NCBI RefSeq assembly: GCF_003945595.2 | Contig: NW_024104421.1 | Coordinates: forward strand, 1,116,001-1,180,000 | Direction: 5' to 3' | DNA length: 64,000 bases | Source of the DNA: Pipra filicauda | Taxonomy: Eukaryota; Chordata; Aves; Passeriformes; Pipridae | Shown here: positions 59,700 to 64,000 of the stretch, in pieces | How positions within the stretch are numbered: the stretch's first letter is position 1 | Layout: each line of letters opens with the position of its first letter | Program-made: the position numbers and the translations under genes | The notes under the pieces: model-generated | The model's database searches: none | The model's input: only the letters and a program-made list of their open reading frames with translations | Told to the model about the DNA's origin: nothing

Positions 59700-60879
59700 T
59701 CATTGAATCATTTGAACAGGGGGAACATCTAATTAATGTAATATCAATAGATATTACTAATCCTTAAATGGTTCCAACTGTAAATTCTTACCTCTTTTGA
59801 TGTGTTACTTAGGCATAATTTCATTTCAGCTGGAAAAAAAAAAAGGAAAGGGTCAAATTGTGCCCTTACAGGCAAATCCAAAGGCAACATTTACATCTAA
59901 ATATACAATCAGGTCATAACAAATCACTTGATCAGTCAGTGAGCTGCCTGATCTTTTCTGCCTGGCAATCAAAGGGCAGATTCTGATACTGTTTTGGTAA
60001 GTAGCCAAATTGGTTCCATCTACATGAACAGATTCATAAGAACTTTAATGTGAAGGAACTTCTGAACTCGCATTTCATACATGCATGAAAGCCTGCAGCT
60101 CCCTTATGACGCGAGTTCTCAGATCTGAGTACTGAAACAGTGCTTGAGTCCTGGCAGCCCACAGAGTTTCATGTGGATATAAAAAGTAAGCAGGACTGTA
60201 GCCCTCAGCAGTAACACCTTACATCATAGAAAAAAAAAAAAGGAAAAAATTTATCCCCCAAATTCCCCACAGTTAGCTTGAACAGATCCTGACTCCAGCT
60301 GCACTTCCAGAGTTTTTCCAGAATTCTATCAATTGTTCTGTCAGTTGCTAACTCTCCAGCTGTTGACAGGAACATTCTCCTCTAGTACCTATTCAAACCA
60401 GAACCTCATAGTGCATTTTAAAATCTTTCCAGTTGCTCTTTCATGCTACTCTGACATTGAAACCCAGAGAGGGAGATCAGAAAACTGGGGACTTCTTGTC
60501 CTCATAAACCTCCAGGAGTGCCGGCTACTCGTCTGCTATGTGTTGCTTTAAACTTTACAATGTTTTATAATCTGTTCAGCTGTATGATCTCCTGTGATCT
60601 GCAAACATTAAATATTTACATTAAAAATCTAATGCATATCACAGGAATAGGGAAGGGCATGTTAAAGCTTCGCAGAACAAATTGCATGTAGTGGTTGGGA
60701 AACCTCAGAGAGCGTAATAACCACAGAGACTTTCTTCCTGCCTTTTCACTGGGACCAAGTGGATTGGCCAAATTAGAGGGCTGTGCATGTCAAGTAGGTC
60801 CAAAATATTAGCTATGTAAAGAGTTACCTGCTGTGTAGATGAACTTACCCTGTGCTGTTAGGATGTACACGAATTTAGC

Positions 60880-60945
60880 TTGAAATCAGGATGGCTTGCC
60901 TGCACCCATTGAGACCACTGGGACTTCTTCTGAGTAACACTGCCG
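60880..60945. repeat. Possible ancient sauropsid repeat fragment
   Basis: CTTGCCTGCACCCATTGAGA, then CCACTGGGACTTCTTCTGAG and TAACACTGCCG resemble the CTGCACCCATTGAAGTCAAT / GGGAGT...TGCC structure of an old repeat seen in turtles and birds. Low certainty. Confidence 0.35.
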
Positions 60946-61079
60946 TTATTTTTTAACTGAAAGGGTCAACTTTTGGAGCATAACATTTGTTAAAATAGGC
61001 AAATATTGCTTCAAAGTGAGTGCTCTAAAGAATAGCAAAAATATCCTCAATTTTTTACCTTTTTGTTCCCAGTGCAATC

Positions 61080-61620
61080 CATTATATAATATTCTGTATT
61101 GGCTAGTATTGCCACCTCTTTATAATATTAACCATCTCTCCGGTTGAGATCAGCTTCATATAATGCTTTTAGAATGTGATGCTCTTAATTTGCTATGTTT
61201 TATATCTAAACTATTGTGCATTGGCCGCTGACCTGCCATCAATCAACTCAAATGCCTCAGTGCCCTTTCCATCCATTTGTGTTTTCTCTGTGTGTGCTGA
61301 GAATTAGATTTAAAGCAATGTGCCAGTGATTAAACAATTACTCTGTCCTCTCTCTTACATATCAATAATTTGAAAGAGAAAAAAGCCAGCTCTTCTTTTG
61401 TGTGTTTGACTGTGGCCTCTAGCTTTGAATCCAGTATATGATGACAAAGTGGTGTCTGCTTAAAAAATAATAATATTGTAACACATGTGGCCTTTTCAAT
61501 TCTATTTGGGGACCTCTAACCATAATAAACCAAAGAGAGCAATTTAATGCAGGCTTTGATAATGTCATTTTCAGTCACCTTTTAATTAATAAACATGAAA
61601 AGCCTGAAATTGGATAGATC
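61080..61620. promoter_or_regulatory. Candidate conserved noncoding block
   Basis: This is a repeat-free stretch rich in AT-type factor cores: AATATTAACCATCTC (61125), CATCAATCAACTCAAATG (61238), GTGATTAAACAATTAC (61326), ATCAATAATTTGAAAG (61362), CCTTTTAATTAATAAACATG (61579). Sequences of this texture are common among deeply conserved enhancers in gene deserts around developmental transcription-factor genes. No exon or splice structure is visible. This is inference without alignment. Confidence 0.35.
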
Positions 61621-63228
61621 CTCTGAACTAACAATGGCAGCAATGTGAACTCATTTTCATAGACAATATTAAGGCTATTTGAAGGTAAGCATTACTATTT
61701 AGGGAAAGGGCTGGGATGACTAGCTACCAATTAACAGCCACTATGATGTATTTGGGCCAAGACTGCAGGACACTGATATTATAATGCTCTTCGTGTTAGC
61801 AACTATTTTATGCTGTGTAAGAACTAAATGGTAGGAGAAGTTTATAACTGAGAACTGAAGGAAAGCACAGGGTAGCTGACTTGCCTATCAAGTTGGAAGA
61901 AGGATTGGCTGGGAGCCTGAGACATGTCTAGTGCATGTCTTCTCTTTGTCTCCACAGACCTTAGGGAAGGGTACTGCTTCTCCATATGCTCACTGTGGAG
62001 GCAAAGGCGTAATCCCTGCTACTGTAGCTGGTACCAGTGTGTGCACTACCCTTCGGATGCTGTTAGAATAATCACTCCAAGTGAGTGAAAGCCCATGGGG
62101 GACTGTATGTTGTTTATTAGACCCCAGGGTTTTTGTTTTGCTTCCTGGTATTTCTGGACTCCATAGCAGCTCTGCTTCTTGAGGAGACCTGTTCCCAGAC
62201 TTCCCCTTTCCAGGAGCTCATAAAATAAGGGAGGGAAGACACAAGGAGAGGCAGAATCACTGTGATACTGGAAATGACTTTCCATTGCTTTTCCATTTCT
62301 CTCTCTGCACACGTGTGATAACACGTGCAATGTATAACCTGCAGCCAGAGCTTAATTCTTGGTATTTTGACAAATATAAGTTTAGTCTGCATTCCTGCTT
62401 TGAGCTAAAATACATAAATGAGCAGCAATGTGACTAGGAAAAGTAAAAGTACTGTTTCAGTTTACATACTTTTGAAGAAATGATGTACAGTTGCATTAAT
62501 TGGAACATCAAGTGCTGATTATGATTATCAGGGGAACTTGTCTCTCAACCAGGGCAGTACTGTAACTAGAAGACTTCTTTTCCTGAAGGATCAATCTATT
62601 ACTGGTAATCACTGTTTTGCCATGTAGGAAAATGATGGCATTTGAAGTTGCATGTATCATGCAAAACTGGGCAAAACTGTATTTTCAGGTAATTTTTAAA
62701 TGCTTCAAAATTCTATACAGTCCTAAAATTGAGTTCATCAAATTACACAAGAAAAAAATCCATCACAGTCTATCTAACTGGGTAGATAATAACCTAAAGG
62801 ATGATCTCTGTATCACAATGCTCTCTTTTTGATCTGAAATGGGAAGAGCTGGTATCTTTGTTATCGTGACTTGAAAGAGAACAATTCCATGCACTGATAC
62901 AAATTATTAGGGAAGCACATGAAGGGATCCTGAGTACATATCCAGGAAAATACCTGCCAGTCTTTCAAAACCAAATATGTTGAACTTGAATCCATCTATT
63001 CACTACAACTCTGAGGTTTGACCATGGAGAAGGTGCCTACCACGTGTCAAGCTGTTCACAAGAAGTGTGCCATCAGTGATTCACCAACCCTACGTAAAAT
63101 TCAACACCTTGTTTGTAAAGTAAGCAGGAATATCCACTGGTGACTGTATTTGCCAGTTGGTTTCAAAGTAAAATACCTTTAGAATTCATTATATTAGACT
63201 AAATGCCCAATCCTTGAAGAGGTTTAAG

Positions 63229-63736
63229 ATTGTGTCCATCTTTGAGGCCCCCAGAATAAGAAGGATGTGGGCCTGTTGAAGTGAGTCCAGAGGAGGACCA
63301 TGAAGATGATCTGAGGGCTGGAGCACCTCTCTGATCAAGACAGGCTGACAGAATTGGGGTTGTTCAGCCTGAAGAATGGAAGGCTCCAGGGAGACTTTAT
63401 AGCACCTTCTGGTAACTGAAAGGGGCTGCAAGAGAGGCTGGAGAGGAACTTTTTACAAGGGCATGGAGCGATAGGACAAGGGGAATGGGTTTAAACTGAC
63501 AGAGGGTAGGTTTAGATTAAATATTAGGGAGAAATTCTTTCCTGTGAGAGGGTGGTAAGACACTGGAACGGCTTTCCCAGAGGACTTGTGGATGCCCCAT
63601 CCCTGGAGGTGTTCAAGGCCTGCTTGGATGGAGCTCTGAGCAACCTGGTCTAGTGAATGGTGTCCCTGCCCGTAGCAGGGAGGTTGGAACTAGATGATCT
63701 CCAAGATCCCTTCCAACCCAAACCATTCTGTGATTT
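63229..63736 (+). mobile_element. CR1 LINE 3' fragment, about 0.5 kb
   Basis: CR1 landmarks in order: GAGGCCCCCAGAATAAGAAG, GAGTCCAGAGGAGGACCATG, AAGATGATCTGAGGGCTGGA, TTTTTACAAGGGCATGGAGC, GATAGGACAAGGGGAATGGG, GGATGCCCCATCCCTGGAGG, CTGAGCAACCTGGTCTAGTG, GGTTGGAACTAGATGATCTC and CCATTCTGTGATTT. It spans the C-terminal end of the reverse-transcriptase ORF and the 3' UTR, with frame-breaking changes. The GCAACCTGGTCTAGTG string shows the same subfamily type as the minus-strand copy at 9649. The antisense frame at 63189-63431 is a shadow of this repeat. Confidence 0.96.
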
Positions 63737-64000
63737 AAATTCCTAAATTCCATTGATTTTAGTGGAAGTTAACACCTAACATAGTATGAGGATGGGGTTC
63801 TAAGTGACTGTGGTGTTGATATTTATAGTACAGGTTTCATTTGAAATGAGAGGTTGTTCTCTGCCTGGGAAAAGTGAAAAATAAATACCATTGAGAAAAC
63901 TCAAAGGATGAGCTCCTGTAAGAGCATCATCCATTCCCACTGAAATGAGGATGTTTTGTATCCCACAGCCTTGAGTCAAAAATGCTTCATGGATATTCAG
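63737..64000. other. Unique noncoding DNA, nothing recognised
   Basis: The last 264 bp are AT-rich single-copy sequence with no recognised gene, repeat or motif. Confidence 0.6.

Larger units (their letters stand above)
53947..63228. other. Unique noncoding DNA, no gene seen
   Basis: Over 9 kb without a recognised gene. A minus-strand ATG frame of 135 codons (56446-56853) was inspected; it has no firm family match and its antisense is also partly open. The stretch holds a CT microsatellite (54335-54353), an A14 run (59686-59699), possible old-repeat fragments (55688-55762 and 60880-60945), a candidate regulatory block (61080-61620) and two CACGTG E-boxes near 62310-62328. Confidence 0.5.

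Overview
This window looks like avian nuclear DNA from a gene-poor region, either intergenic or inside a very long intron. The main evidence is nine 3' fragments of CR1 LINEs, the dominant avian retrotransposon, most ending in the typical ATTCTATGATT/ATTCTGTGATT-like tail. There is also a minus-strand LTR whose two ends (beginning TGTCGTGGTTTAAC on the + strand) I recognise from a very common LTR family of neoavian birds. The host is therefore most likely a neoavian bird; I cannot name the species. Base composition is AT-rich with scattered GC-richer patches.

I find no protein-coding exon, tRNA, rRNA, snRNA or known miRNA that I can defend. The open reading frames are short, overlap on both strands, resemble no family I recognise, and several of the longest open with GTG or TTG rather than ATG. 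In eukaryotic DNA of this size they are what chance produces. Nothing in the window works together as a pathway, operon or defence system, and I see no sign of an undescribed multi-gene system.

Layout. 1-9648: unique sequence with one short CR1 tail near 3.2 kb. 9649-12900: a minus-strand CR1 tail, then about 1 kb of a much older amniote-type CR1/L3 element. 12901-21809: unique DNA, including a candidate regulatory block near 13.6-14.3 kb. 21810-23175: nested inverted repeats, a 0.5 kb CR1 and an old degraded repeat. 23176-34942: unique DNA with a MIR-type SINE near 26.9 kb and a 20-bp perfect palindrome near 33.8 kb. 34943-40160: the densest CR1 cluster, four same-strand copies, with a long poly(A)/poly(T) pair between them. 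40161-50202: mostly unique DNA with two blocks that look like conserved noncoding sequence (42.4-42.8 and 45.7-46.6 kb), a 72-bp homopurine tract, MIR-type fragments and a miRNA-like imperfect hairpin. 50203-53946: a degraded minus-strand CR1, a perfect 48-bp inverted repeat (51869-51980) and a solo LTR with a near-matching 5-bp target duplication. 53947-63228: unique DNA with another candidate regulatory block near 61.1-61.6 kb. 63229-63736: a 0.5 kb CR1.

The most unusual single object is the perfect 48-bp hairpin at 51869-51980. Repeat calls rest on remembered family consensus features, not on a database search. The regulatory blocks are inferences from texture and motif content only.
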